Source: an uncultured Chromatiaceae bacterium (GTDB lineage Bacteria > Pseudomonadota > Gammaproteobacteria > Enterobacterales > Alteromonadaceae). From it: 34,665 bases of DNA. Below the pieces are notes generated by a model that searched no databases, was not told the DNA's origin, and worked only from the letters and a program-made list of their open reading frames with translations. The translations under genes were made by a program, and so were the position numbers. The DNA is taken from contig CALJUX010000056.1 in assembly GCA_937978655.1 (NCBI GenBank), positions 1 through 34,665 on the forward strand, read 5' to 3'. Position 1 is the first letter of the stretch. Each line of letters opens with the position of its first letter. This document shows positions 1-6,075 of the stretch, piece by piece.

Positions 1-61
1 CAATTTAGCAGGGGAAAAGCAGTAATTAGTATGTGATTTATAGTGGTACTAATACAAGGAG
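1..61. other. Unexplained left-edge sequence fused to greB
   Basis: This AT-rich stretch does not encode the expected N-terminal half of GreB. In the greB frame it has a TAA stop at 50-52, and the residues next to it (YKE) do not match the conserved family sequence. GreB homology starts sharply at about base 62-65. The stretch is therefore either the end of an inserted element or an assembly chimera. I do not recognise its family, and no terminal inverted repeat can be tested from one end. Confidence 0.5.
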
Positions 62-388
62 AACAAAAGACTGCTCCGGCAGATCGATTCGCGGATCCGC
101 TTCCTGCGCAAGCGGCTGGAAGTCCTTAAAGTGGTGGAGTATTCGCCGGTACAGGCCGGCAAAGTCTTTTTTGGCGCCTGGGTGGAAATTGAAAACGAAC
201 AAGGCGAAATCCGCCAGTTCCGCATCGTCGGCCCCGACGAAATTTATGGCCGTAATGATTATATTTCGATTGATTCACCGATGGCCCGCGCGTTGTTAAA
301 ACACACGGCCGACAGCGAAGTCCGCGTCAAAACACCGACCGGCGAGCATTTGTGGGTCATCAACGAGATCCGCTACCCAGACGCCTGA
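62..388 (+). pseudogene. greB: Transcription elongation factor GreB, 5'-truncated
   Basis: GreB binds the RNA polymerase secondary channel and stimulates cleavage of backtracked transcripts. From about base 62 the frame reads NKRLLRQIDSR, then continues into the C-terminal FKBP-like domain with KVFFGAWVEIEN, RIVGPDEIYGR and DYISIDSPMARALL, all typical of GreB, and stops at 386-388. The family is about 158 residues. Here roughly the first 50 are missing, including most of the N-terminal coiled coil with the acidic tip that performs cleavage. Upstream, the frame is closed by TAA at 50-52. A GTG at 131 could start only the C-terminal domain, which would lack the catalytic part. Tex follows downstream, as in E. 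coli. It is either a genuine disrupted gene or a contig-edge artefact; the identity of the fragment is secure, its status is not. Confidence 0.85.
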
Positions 389-524
389 ACCCCACAGCCG
401 CACAGGAGATTGGAAGATACCGCTGGTGGTGCACGGGAGCTACCACGCCTGAACAGCGGAATATCATCAGGCTCTGCTGGCAGCAGCGACGTTTGCCCCG
501 TCGGCAACTCAGCCGTATATCAAA

Positions 525-566
525 CCTGTGGCAATGAGTCCCCGCCGCCACAGGATGGATTTTTTT
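525..566 (+). terminator. Rho-independent terminator after greB
   Basis: An 8-bp perfect stem, CCTGTGGC (525-532) with GCCACAGG (547-554), has a 14-base loop. After a 5-base gap it is followed by seven T residues (560-566). It lies between greB and tex and suggests they are transcribed separately. The rest of 389-646 has no convincing gene; the short open frames there have no ribosome-binding site or recognisable sequence. Confidence 0.65.
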
Positions 567-646
567 GCGCTGGCGTATGACAATAGCTGTTACTTTATCA
601 GGAGCGGCGCGCTGTCATGCTGCTGCGCAAGGAACTCAAACACACC

Positions 647-2965
647 ATGTCGATGATTATCAAACAGATCGCTGCTGAAATCGCAGCCCGGCCGGACCAG
701 GTAAATGCTGCGGTGCAGTTACTCGATGAAGGTGCCACAGTGCCTTTTATTGCCCGTTACCGCAAAGAAGTGACCGGCGGCCTTGATGACACGCAGTTAC
801 GCACGCTGGAACAACGCCTGAATTATCTGCGTGAGCTGGAAGACCGTCGCCAGGTCATCCTGAAAACTATCGCGGAACAAGGCAAACTGACGGCAGATCT
901 GGAACGAGACCTGCTGGCTGCCGACAACAAAACCCGGCTGGAAGATTTATACGGCCCATATAAAGCCAAACGCCGCACCAAAGGCCAAATCGCGATTGAA
1001 GGCGGTTTATTACCACTGGCCGACGCTTTGCTGGCTGATCCGAATCTGGTGCCGGAACAAGCCGCCACTGCTTATATCAATGCCGAAGCGGGTTTTGCCG
1101 ATATCAAAGCGGTGCTGGACGGCGCGAAGTACATCCTGATGGAGCGTTTTGCCGAAGACGCCAACCTGCTGGCCAAACTGCGTCGCCACCTGGCACAACA
1201 TGCGGTATTAAAAAGCACGGTCGTTGCTGGCAAAGAAACCGAAGGCGCCAAATTCCGCGATTATTTCGCCCATGCTGAAGCCTGGAAAAACGTCCCATCA
1301 CACCGCGCGCTGGCGATGTTTCGTGGCCGCAACGAAGGCATTTTAAACCTGCAATTACAACCGGACGCCGATGAGGCCAGCGCGCACGCCAGCTGCGAAC
1401 AAATGGTCGCCAGCCATTTTGACCTGCGCCAGCAAGGCCGCGCCGCCGACGCTTTTATCCGTACTGCGGTGCAATGGACCTGGAAAGTAAAGCTGCACCT
1501 GCAACTGGAAAACGACCTGCTGGGCGAGCTGCGCGAGAAAGCCGAAGAGGAAGCCATTGCGGTATTTGCCCGTAATATGAAAGACCTGCTAATGGCCGCA
1601 CCGGCCGGCATGCGCGCCACGCTTGGCCTCGACCCGGGTCTGCGCACCGGCGTCAAAGTGGTGGTGGTTGATCAAACCGGCAAGCTGGTGGCTCATACCA
1701 CCGTATTCCCACATGCACCACAAAATCTGTGGGACAAATCGGTGAAAACCCTGGCCGCCTACTGCAAACAATTTAAAGTGGAGCTGATTGCCATCGGCAA
1801 CGGCACCGCCTCGCGCGAAACCGATAAACTGGCCGCCGACGTGATCAAACTGCTGCCAGACCAGCCACTGAGCAAAATCATGGTGTCAGAGGCTGGCGCT
1901 TCGGTATATTCCGCCTCGGAACTGGCGGCGCTGGAATTTCCGGATCTGGATGTCTCCTTGCGCGGCGCCGTGTCGATTGGCCGTCGTTTGCAAGACCCGC
2001 TGGCCGAACTGGTGAAAATCGAACCCAAAGCTATTGGTGTCGGTCAGTATCAGCATGACGTCAACCAGAGCCTGCTGACCAAATCGCTGGATGCGGTGGT
2101 CGAAGACTGTGTCAACGCCGTCGGCGTCGACCTGAATATGGCGTCCGTTGCCTTGCTGGCCCGGGTTGCTGGCCTGAACAAAACGCTGGCGCAGAATATT
2201 GTGCTCTATCGCGACAGCAACGGCCGGTTTATGCAACGCCGCGACCTGTTGAAAGTACCGCGACTGGGACCTAAAGCCTACGAACAGGCCGCCGGTTTCC
2301 TGCGTATCAATCAGGGTAGCAACCCACTAGATGCGTCAGCCGTGCACCCGGAAGCCTATCCGCTGGTGGAAAAAATCCTGGCGCGTCACCAGCAACCGGT
2401 GGATGCAGTGATTGGCAACAGCAGCTTTCTGAAATCAATCAATCCGGCTGAATTCGCCGATGATCATTTTGGTATTCCAACCATCACCGATATCCTGAAG
2501 GAACTGGATAAACCAGGCCGCGATCCGCGGCCTGAGTTTAAAACTGCTCAGTTTAAAGATGGCGTTGAGACCCTGGCAGATTTAAAACCCGGGATGTTGC
2601 TCGAGGGCGTCGTCACCAACGTGACCAACTTTGGTGCTTTTGTCGATATCGGTGTGCATCAGGATGGCCTGGTCCATATTTCGTCGCTGACGGACAAATA
2701 TGTGTCAGACCCACATCAGGTCGTCAAAGCCGGCGATATCGTCAAGGTTAAAGTGCTGGAAGTCGAAGTCGATCGCAAACGGATCGCCCTGACGATGCGG
2801 ATGGACGAACAGCCACAACCAAAAGCGGCCGGGGGCGGCAAAGATCGTCCGGCGCCGGCGAAATCTTCAGGCGGTGCGCGGCCATCCGCGCCACGTCAGC
2901 AAGACAATGGTAATGCGGCGATGGGCAATGCTTTTGCCGCAGCGCTCGCCAAGCTGAAGAAGTAA
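647..2965 (+). CDS. tex: Tex family transcription accessory / RNA-binding protein
   Basis: Tex (YhgF in E. coli) is a cytoplasmic nucleic-acid-binding protein related to eukaryotic Spt6, linked to transcription and tolerance of stalled complexes. The 772-residue protein matches throughout. The N-terminal helical region reads LLDEGATVPFIARYRKE. The YqgF/RNase H-like domain at about 325-450 reads TLGLDPGLRTGVKV and AIGNGTASRET. Helix-hairpin-helix units at about 490-555 read VNAVGVDLNMAS and RLGPKAYEQAAGFLRI. The S1 domain is at about 649-715 (GVVTNVTNFGAFVDIGVHQD). The tail is rich in Pro, Gly and Lys. I chose ATG 647 (MSMIIKQ), with AAGGA at 629-633, because it matches the family N-terminus; an in-frame ATG at 617 would add ten unconserved residues and also has an AGGAG upstream. 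Length is normal. Confidence 0.96.
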   Translation: MSMIIKQIAAEIAARPDQVNAAVQLLDEGATVPFIARYRKEVTGGLDDTQLRTLEQRLNYLRELEDRRQVILKTIAEQGKLTADLERDLLAADNKTRLEDLYGPYKAKRRTKGQIAIEGGLLPLADALLADPNLVPEQAATAYINAEAGFADIKAVLDGAKYILMERFAEDANLLAKLRRHLAQHAVLKSTVVAGKETEGAKFRDYFAHAEAWKNVPSHRALAMFRGRNEGILNLQLQPDADEASAHASCEQMVASHFDLRQQGRAADAFIRTAVQWTWKVKLHLQLENDLLGELREKAEEEAIAVFARNMKDLLMAAPAGMRATLGLDPGLRTGVKVVVVDQTGKLVAHTTVFPHAPQNLWDKSVKTLAAYCKQFKVELIAIGNGTASRETDKLAADVIKLLPDQPLSKIMVSEAGASVYSASELAALEFPDLDVSLRGAVSIGRRLQDPLAELVKIEPKAIGVGQYQHDVNQSLLTKSLDAVVEDCVNAVGVDLNMASVALLARVAGLNKTLAQNIVLYRDSNGRFMQRRDLLKVPRLGPKAYEQAAGFLRINQGSNPLDASAVHPEAYPLVEKILARHQQPVDAVIGNSSFLKSINPAEFADDHFGIPTITDILKELDKPGRDPRPEFKTAQFKDGVETLADLKPGMLLEGVVTNVTNFGAFVDIGVHQDGLVHISSLTDKYVSDPHQVVKAGDIVKVKVLEVEVDRKRIALTMRMDEQPQPKAAGGGKDRPAPAKSSGGARPSAPRQQDNGNAAMGNAFAAALAKLKK

Positions 2966-2991
2966 CGTCAGTAACCTGACTGCAGCCGAAT

Positions 2992-3019
2992 AAAAACGCC
3001 GTCAAATGACGGCGTTTTT
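2992..3019. terminator. Bidirectional terminator between tex and the SprA-like gene
   Basis: The sequence AAAAACGCCGTC (2992-3003), loop AAAT, GACGGCGTTTTT (3008-3019) is a perfect inverted repeat. It has an A-tract on the left and a T-tract on the right, so it can terminate both converging transcripts. Confidence 0.9.
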
Positions 3020-3049
3020 ATTGGCAAGATGAAAGGGTTCGGTTTCGCT

Positions 3050-4000
3050 TCAGGCGGTCAGTAACAGTGGCCGATCCTGCGGCACCACCGCCTGCTGATA
3101 ATAACCGCTGATGACCTGACTTCGTTTTTGCATTAATGCCGCCAGCTCAAGGCTGCGCTGTTCAACCTGTGGACCTTTATTCACCGGCCGTCCGGGTGCA
3201 AGCTGTTGCACATCTGGTTGCAGGTTGTTATCCCCGCTGCTGCCGGTGGTCGTCTTTTGTTTTTGCTGCTCGTCAGCCTGCTCCAGCCAATAATCCGCAT
3301 CGGCAGCGGGTGGGCTATTTAACGCAACATTTTGCTGAGCTAACTCAGCCTGAGCCTGCAATACCCGCTGCGTGGCTTCTGCTGCCACGCGCCGGTCAGC
3401 AGACGAAGGGTCCGCCGGTGCCAATGCGGCTGCTTTGACCTTCTGCATTTTGACAATAGTGGCTTGCGGGTCGCCGGGCACCATCGCCAAATCGATATTG
3501 ACCTCGCCACCAACAGCATACTGGCGGCCGTCTGGCCCTAACTGAAACTCATAACTCGGTGAGGCGGCTAAATTGCCACCCGTATTGGCATGCGCCTGTT
3601 CATGGGCCCGGACTTCGGCATCGCGTTTTTTCAGTTCATCAAGTTTGCGTTGCTCACTGGCACTTTGTTGTTCATCACGGCCAGAGCCGGATTGCTCTGC
3701 ATCGGACTGACCCGAACCACCCTGTTCAGAACGCCCGTCCGGATCGCGCTCCTGCGAACGTCCATCAATGGCTTGCTTCAGTTCTGTGCCGCGGTTTTTG
3801 ATCTCGTCGGTATAGGTTGGATTTTGTTGTGGTGCATTACGGCTTTTATCTTCGGAGATCACGCCTTTCTCTGCCGCACTGCGTTCCATCTGTGCGACCG
3901 GCTCGATGATGTCACGTTTCAGGTTTTCCCGGCGTGCCAAATCCACTGCCGGATTACCGACATAGGGTGTGACATTTGGGTAAACCGACGTGATTGCCAT
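3050..4000 (-). CDS. SprA-related HEXXH putative metalloprotease
   Basis: This 316-residue protein resembles the SprA-related family (annotated as putative metalloprotease, CJM1_0395 type) found in Proteobacteria. Residues 1-125 are low complexity: charged, Gln/Ser/Gly-rich and probably disordered. The conserved core follows, with an HEXXH zinc-protease motif at H133-E134-Q-A-H137, then ASPSYEFQLGPDGRQYAVGGEV at about 146-167 and an Ala/Pro-rich helical tail. No signal peptide or membrane segment is visible. The ATG at 3998-4000 follows GAGGA by 11 bases. The gene lies 13 bp after the small flagellar-like gene on the same strand, so they probably share an mRNA; the tex-side terminator ends it. 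Proteolytic activity is inferred from the motif only; the substrate is unknown. Confidence 0.8.
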   Translation of the reverse strand: MAITSVYPNVTPYVGNPAVDLARRENLKRDIIEPVAQMERSAAEKGVISEDKSRNAPQQNPTYTDEIKNRGTELKQAIDGRSQERDPDGRSEQGGSGQSDAEQSGSGRDEQQSASEQRKLDELKKRDAEVRAHEQAHANTGGNLAASPSYEFQLGPDGRQYAVGGEVNIDLAMVPGDPQATIVKMQKVKAAALAPADPSSADRRVAAEATQRVLQAQAELAQQNVALNSPPAADADYWLEQADEQQKQKTTTGSSGDNNLQPDVQQLAPGRPVNKGPQVEQRSLELAALMQKRSQVISGYYQQAVVPQDRPLLLTA

Positions 4001-4013
4001 GCTGCTCTAGTCC

Positions 4014-4313
4014 TCAGGCACTGACATCGATCAAAGTGCCCAGCATTTCGTCAGCCGTTTTAATCGACCGCACGTTGGCTTCGGCATACAGTGATTCTGT
4101 GGTCAGTTGCACCAGGCTTTGTTCCAGCGCCGGTGTTTTCGGCTGTGGCTGGACTGGTTCCGGCTGCTGTGCAGCAGCATTGGATTGCTGGGCATTTAAC
4201 GCGCGTTGCTGGTTAATCGCTTCGCGATTGATATTCACAGTGGCTTCCGTAATGCCATTGGATGCGCGTTGCAAACCCTGCAAACCTGAGTTGTACGCGG
4301 ACTGTAATTCCAT
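4014..4313 (-). CDS. Short flagellar rod/hook-like protein
   Basis: This 99-residue protein looks like the two ends of a flagellar axial protein with the middle removed. Its N-terminus, GLQGLQRASNGITEATVNIN, resembles the amphipathic N-terminal helix of FlgB/FlgC/FlgG-type proteins. Its C-terminus, ESLYAEANVRSIKTADEMLG, resembles their C-terminal coiled-coil signature (EANAKVIKTADEM...). The ends are joined by a Gln/Pro/Ala-rich linker at about 36-65. Full axial proteins are 130 residues or more. No other flagellar gene is in the window. The next gene on the strand, 13 bp away, is the SprA-like HEXXH protein. A sigma-70-like promoter lies at 4347-4375. The resemblance is by eye; an assembly or export role is inference. 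Confidence 0.7.
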   Translation of the reverse strand: MELQSAYNSGLQGLQRASNGITEATVNINREAINQQRALNAQQSNAAAQQPEPVQPQPKTPALEQSLVQLTTESLYAEANVRSIKTADEMLGTLIDVSA

Positions 4314-4346
4314 CGACGGATCTCCACTACATGAACCTATGCTTAA

Positions 4347-4375
4347 ATAGTAACCAACTCATGCAATTGAGACAA
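4347..4375 (-). promoter_or_regulatory. Candidate sigma-70 promoter for the 4014-4313 gene
   Basis: On the minus strand, TTGTCT (4370-4375) and TACTAT (4347-4352) are separated by exactly 17 bases, each matching 4 of 6 consensus positions. It lies 34 bases upstream of the start codon. I looked for a FliA-type flagellar promoter here and did not find one with correct spacing. Confidence 0.4.
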
Positions 4376-4401
4376 GGGAAATGGCAAATAGTCGCCACTT
4401 T

Positions 4402-4421
4402 AGCGGCAATTATCTGCCGCT
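4402..4421. terminator. Hairpin after bioH, possible weak terminator
   Basis: AGCGGCA (4402-4408), a 6-base loop and TGCCGCT (4415-4421) form a perfect 7-bp stem downstream of bioH on the minus strand. There is no T-tract, so termination is uncertain. Confidence 0.35.
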
Positions 4422-4449
4422 TTGGCGTTCTGCAACCGGCCAAACAACT

Positions 4450-5220
4450 TTACAGCTGCGGCTGAGCCTGTAAGCAGTGCCTGAGCCAGTGCAGAAACTC
4501 TGGCTGATGGGAAATAAAAGGCGCATGCGACGCCTTGGCCAGCACTGAAATCTGCGCGCGTGGTGCCAGCTCCGCCAACGCAGTGGTCATCGCCACCGGC
4601 ACCAGCGAATCCAGCCGGCCAAAACAAGCGAACAGCGGCATGCTGAGGTTACCAAGCGCTGGGCGTAAATCAGTCGTCGCCAGAATTTCAAGACCAGCGG
4701 CCAGCACTTTTGCCGGCGGTAATGGCAAGCTCAATACGGCTTGTTTCAGCTGTTTAATATCCTGCCGCGCCGTGCTGCTGCCCATCGCCTGGATCGCCAA
4801 AAAACGTTCCACGGTCAGCGCCAGATTGGCAGATAAAGCACCAGCAAACTGCTGCATCACCTGTGCATTCATGCCAGGCCAATCCGGTTGCTGCAAAAAA
4901 CACGGCGAGCTGGCGACCAATGCCAGTGACCGTACTTTGGCCGGATGCCGCAATGCCAGCATAGTCGCGACCAGACCACCGAGCGACCAGCCCAACACAA
5001 AGCTCTGTGCCGGAATTAACGCCGCCAGCTGGTCTGTGATGGCCTCCAGACTGTAAGGTTCAGGATAAAGCGTCGCCAGGCCGTACCCGGGCAAATCCAG
5101 CGCCAGCACCTGAAAGTCCGCAGCCAGTGCGTCCGCGACTGGTTGCCAGATCGCATGATTTAAACCCCAGCCATGAATTAACACTAAGGTTGGTTTGGCA
5201 TTTTCAGCGTTCAGCGTCAT
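4450..5220 (-). CDS. bioH: Pimeloyl-ACP methyl ester esterase BioH
   Basis: BioH removes the methyl group from pimeloyl-ACP methyl ester, ending the disguised fatty-acid phase of biotin synthesis in the cytoplasm. The 256-residue alpha/beta hydrolase shows the oxyanion motif HGWG (16-19). The nucleophile elbow is GWSLGG with S79, the acid is D204 in GRLDSLVP, and the base is H232 in SHAPF, spaced as in E. coli BioH (S82, D207, H235). It diverges from gntX, as in E. coli. The ATG at 5218-5220 lacks a clear Shine-Dalgarno sequence, but the family N-terminus is matched. Nothing appears truncated. Confidence 0.93.
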   Translation of the reverse strand: MTLNAENAKPTLVLIHGWGLNHAIWQPVADALAADFQVLALDLPGYGLATLYPEPYSLEAITDQLAALIPAQSFVLGWSLGGLVATMLALRHPAKVRSLALVASSPCFLQQPDWPGMNAQVMQQFAGALSANLALTVERFLAIQAMGSSTARQDIKQLKQAVLSLPLPPAKVLAAGLEILATTDLRPALGNLSMPLFACFGRLDSLVPVAMTTALAELAPRAQISVLAKASHAPFISHQPEFLHWLRHCLQAQPQL

Positions 5221-5259
5221 AGTTAAATTTATGTAAAATATCTAATCACAAGGATTGTG
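5221..5259. promoter_or_regulatory. AT-rich divergent bioH/gntX intergenic region
   Basis: Only 39 bases separate the two start codons. TAAAAT (5234-5239) is a plausible -10 for gntX, but the matching -35 (TCAGCG at 5211-5216) is poor. The AAGGA ribosome-binding site of gntX is at 5250-5254. I cannot place the bioH promoter with confidence. Confidence 0.3.
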
Positions 5260-6075
5260 ATGGCCATTCAGACCCCTATTGTGCCTGCGTTACAGCAGCT
5301 GCTGCAGCGCTTTTTGCACTTTTGTCTGCCCAATTGTTGTTTATGGTGTGATTTTGCGGTGCAACGACCGGCAGCACAGCTCTGCGACTATTGTCAGGTT
5401 GCATTGCCCCGCCTGCACTGGCCACACCAGGCGCATGCGTTGCAGTTGCCGGCAGTGCGGCGCGGTCTGCGCACGCCAGGCTTTGACGCGGTGTGGAGTT
5501 TAAGCTGGTATCAAGCGCCCTGGAGCCACTTTATCAGTGCCTGGAAGCTGCAACAGGATCTGGCCTGCGGCCTGATGTTACGTCAGCAGCTGGCGATGGC
5601 GCTGCCAGACTGGGCATTGTCGCAGCACTTCGACGCCGTCAGTTATGTGCCTGTGCATGAAAAACGGCTGCGTCAGCGCGGTTTTAATCAGGCGCAGCAA
5701 CTGGCCGCAACTGTCGCCAGTTGCATAGGCCTGCCGCTGTTAAATCTGTTTCTGGCACAGAGTGCGCAGCCTCATCAACTGGGCGCCAGCGCCCATGCAC
5801 GACGGGCACAACTACGCCGGCAATTCCGGCTGCATGTGCAGATGAGCGCCGCGCTGCCGCCACGAATTTTACTGGTCGACGACGTCTTAACCACAGGGGC
5901 AACATTAAACGCATTGAGCTCGCTGCTGCGCAAAGCCGGTGTACAACAGATTGGCGTGGTGACACTGGCCATCACGCCGGCTCCGGGTGTCAGCACCACG
6001 CTCTATGCCACCGCCGGGCTTTACTCTTCGCCATCCCCGCTGTCATCACCGGAATCAAATAGTTTGCCGAAATAA
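5260..6075 (+). CDS. gntX: ComF/GntX family phosphoribosyltransferase-like protein
   Basis: This 271-residue protein belongs to the ComF family, linked to DNA uptake and use in Gram-negative bacteria (GntX/YhgH in E. coli). An N-terminal four-cysteine zinc-finger-like region covers C22/C26/C27/C30 and C42/C45. A phosphoribosyltransferase domain follows, with its PRPP-binding loop ILLVDDVLTTGAT at 203-215 and the family motif YVPVHEKRLRQRGFNQAQ at about 129-146. The ATG at 5260, preceded by AAGGA, is preferred to the overlapping GTG at 5257. The C-terminus carries about 30 residues beyond the usual end, rich in Ser and Pro. That tail is encoded where the gene overlaps the 3' end of the opposing M14 peptidase gene by 55 bp. 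In E. coli gntX lies next to nfuA; here the peptidase gene intervenes. Confidence 0.9.
   Translation: MAIQTPIVPALQQLLQRFLHFCLPNCCLWCDFAVQRPAAQLCDYCQVALPRLHWPHQAHALQLPAVRRGLRTPGFDAVWSLSWYQAPWSHFISAWKLQQDLACGLMLRQQLAMALPDWALSQHFDAVSYVPVHEKRLRQRGFNQAQQLAATVASCIGLPLLNLFLAQSAQPHQLGASAHARRAQLRRQFRLHVQMSAALPPRILLVDDVLTTGATLNALSSLLRKAGVQQIGVVTLAITPAPGVSTTLYATAGLYSSPSPLSSPESNSLPK

Noticed and set aside
371..454. Short echo of the greB 3' end: ACGCCTGAAC at 381-390 and again at 445-454, each after GCTACC
   Set aside because: It is only 10 to 16 bases long with a gap, and gives no coherent duplicated protein; chance is likely.
352..551. Short open frames on both strands between greB and tex
   Set aside because: They lack a ribosome-binding site and recognisable sequence, and run across the terminator at 525-566. 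They are best seen as non-coding.
1261..1656. 131-codon minus-strand frame inside tex
   Set aside because: It is a shadow of the strongly conserved tex frame, with no family resemblance.
4376..4420. Possible flagellar sigma (FliA) promoter, TAAAGTGG followed by GCCATTTC on the minus strand
   Set aside because: The spacer is 9 bases instead of about 11 and the -10 half is poor, so the sigma-70-like boxes at 4347-4375 are preferred.
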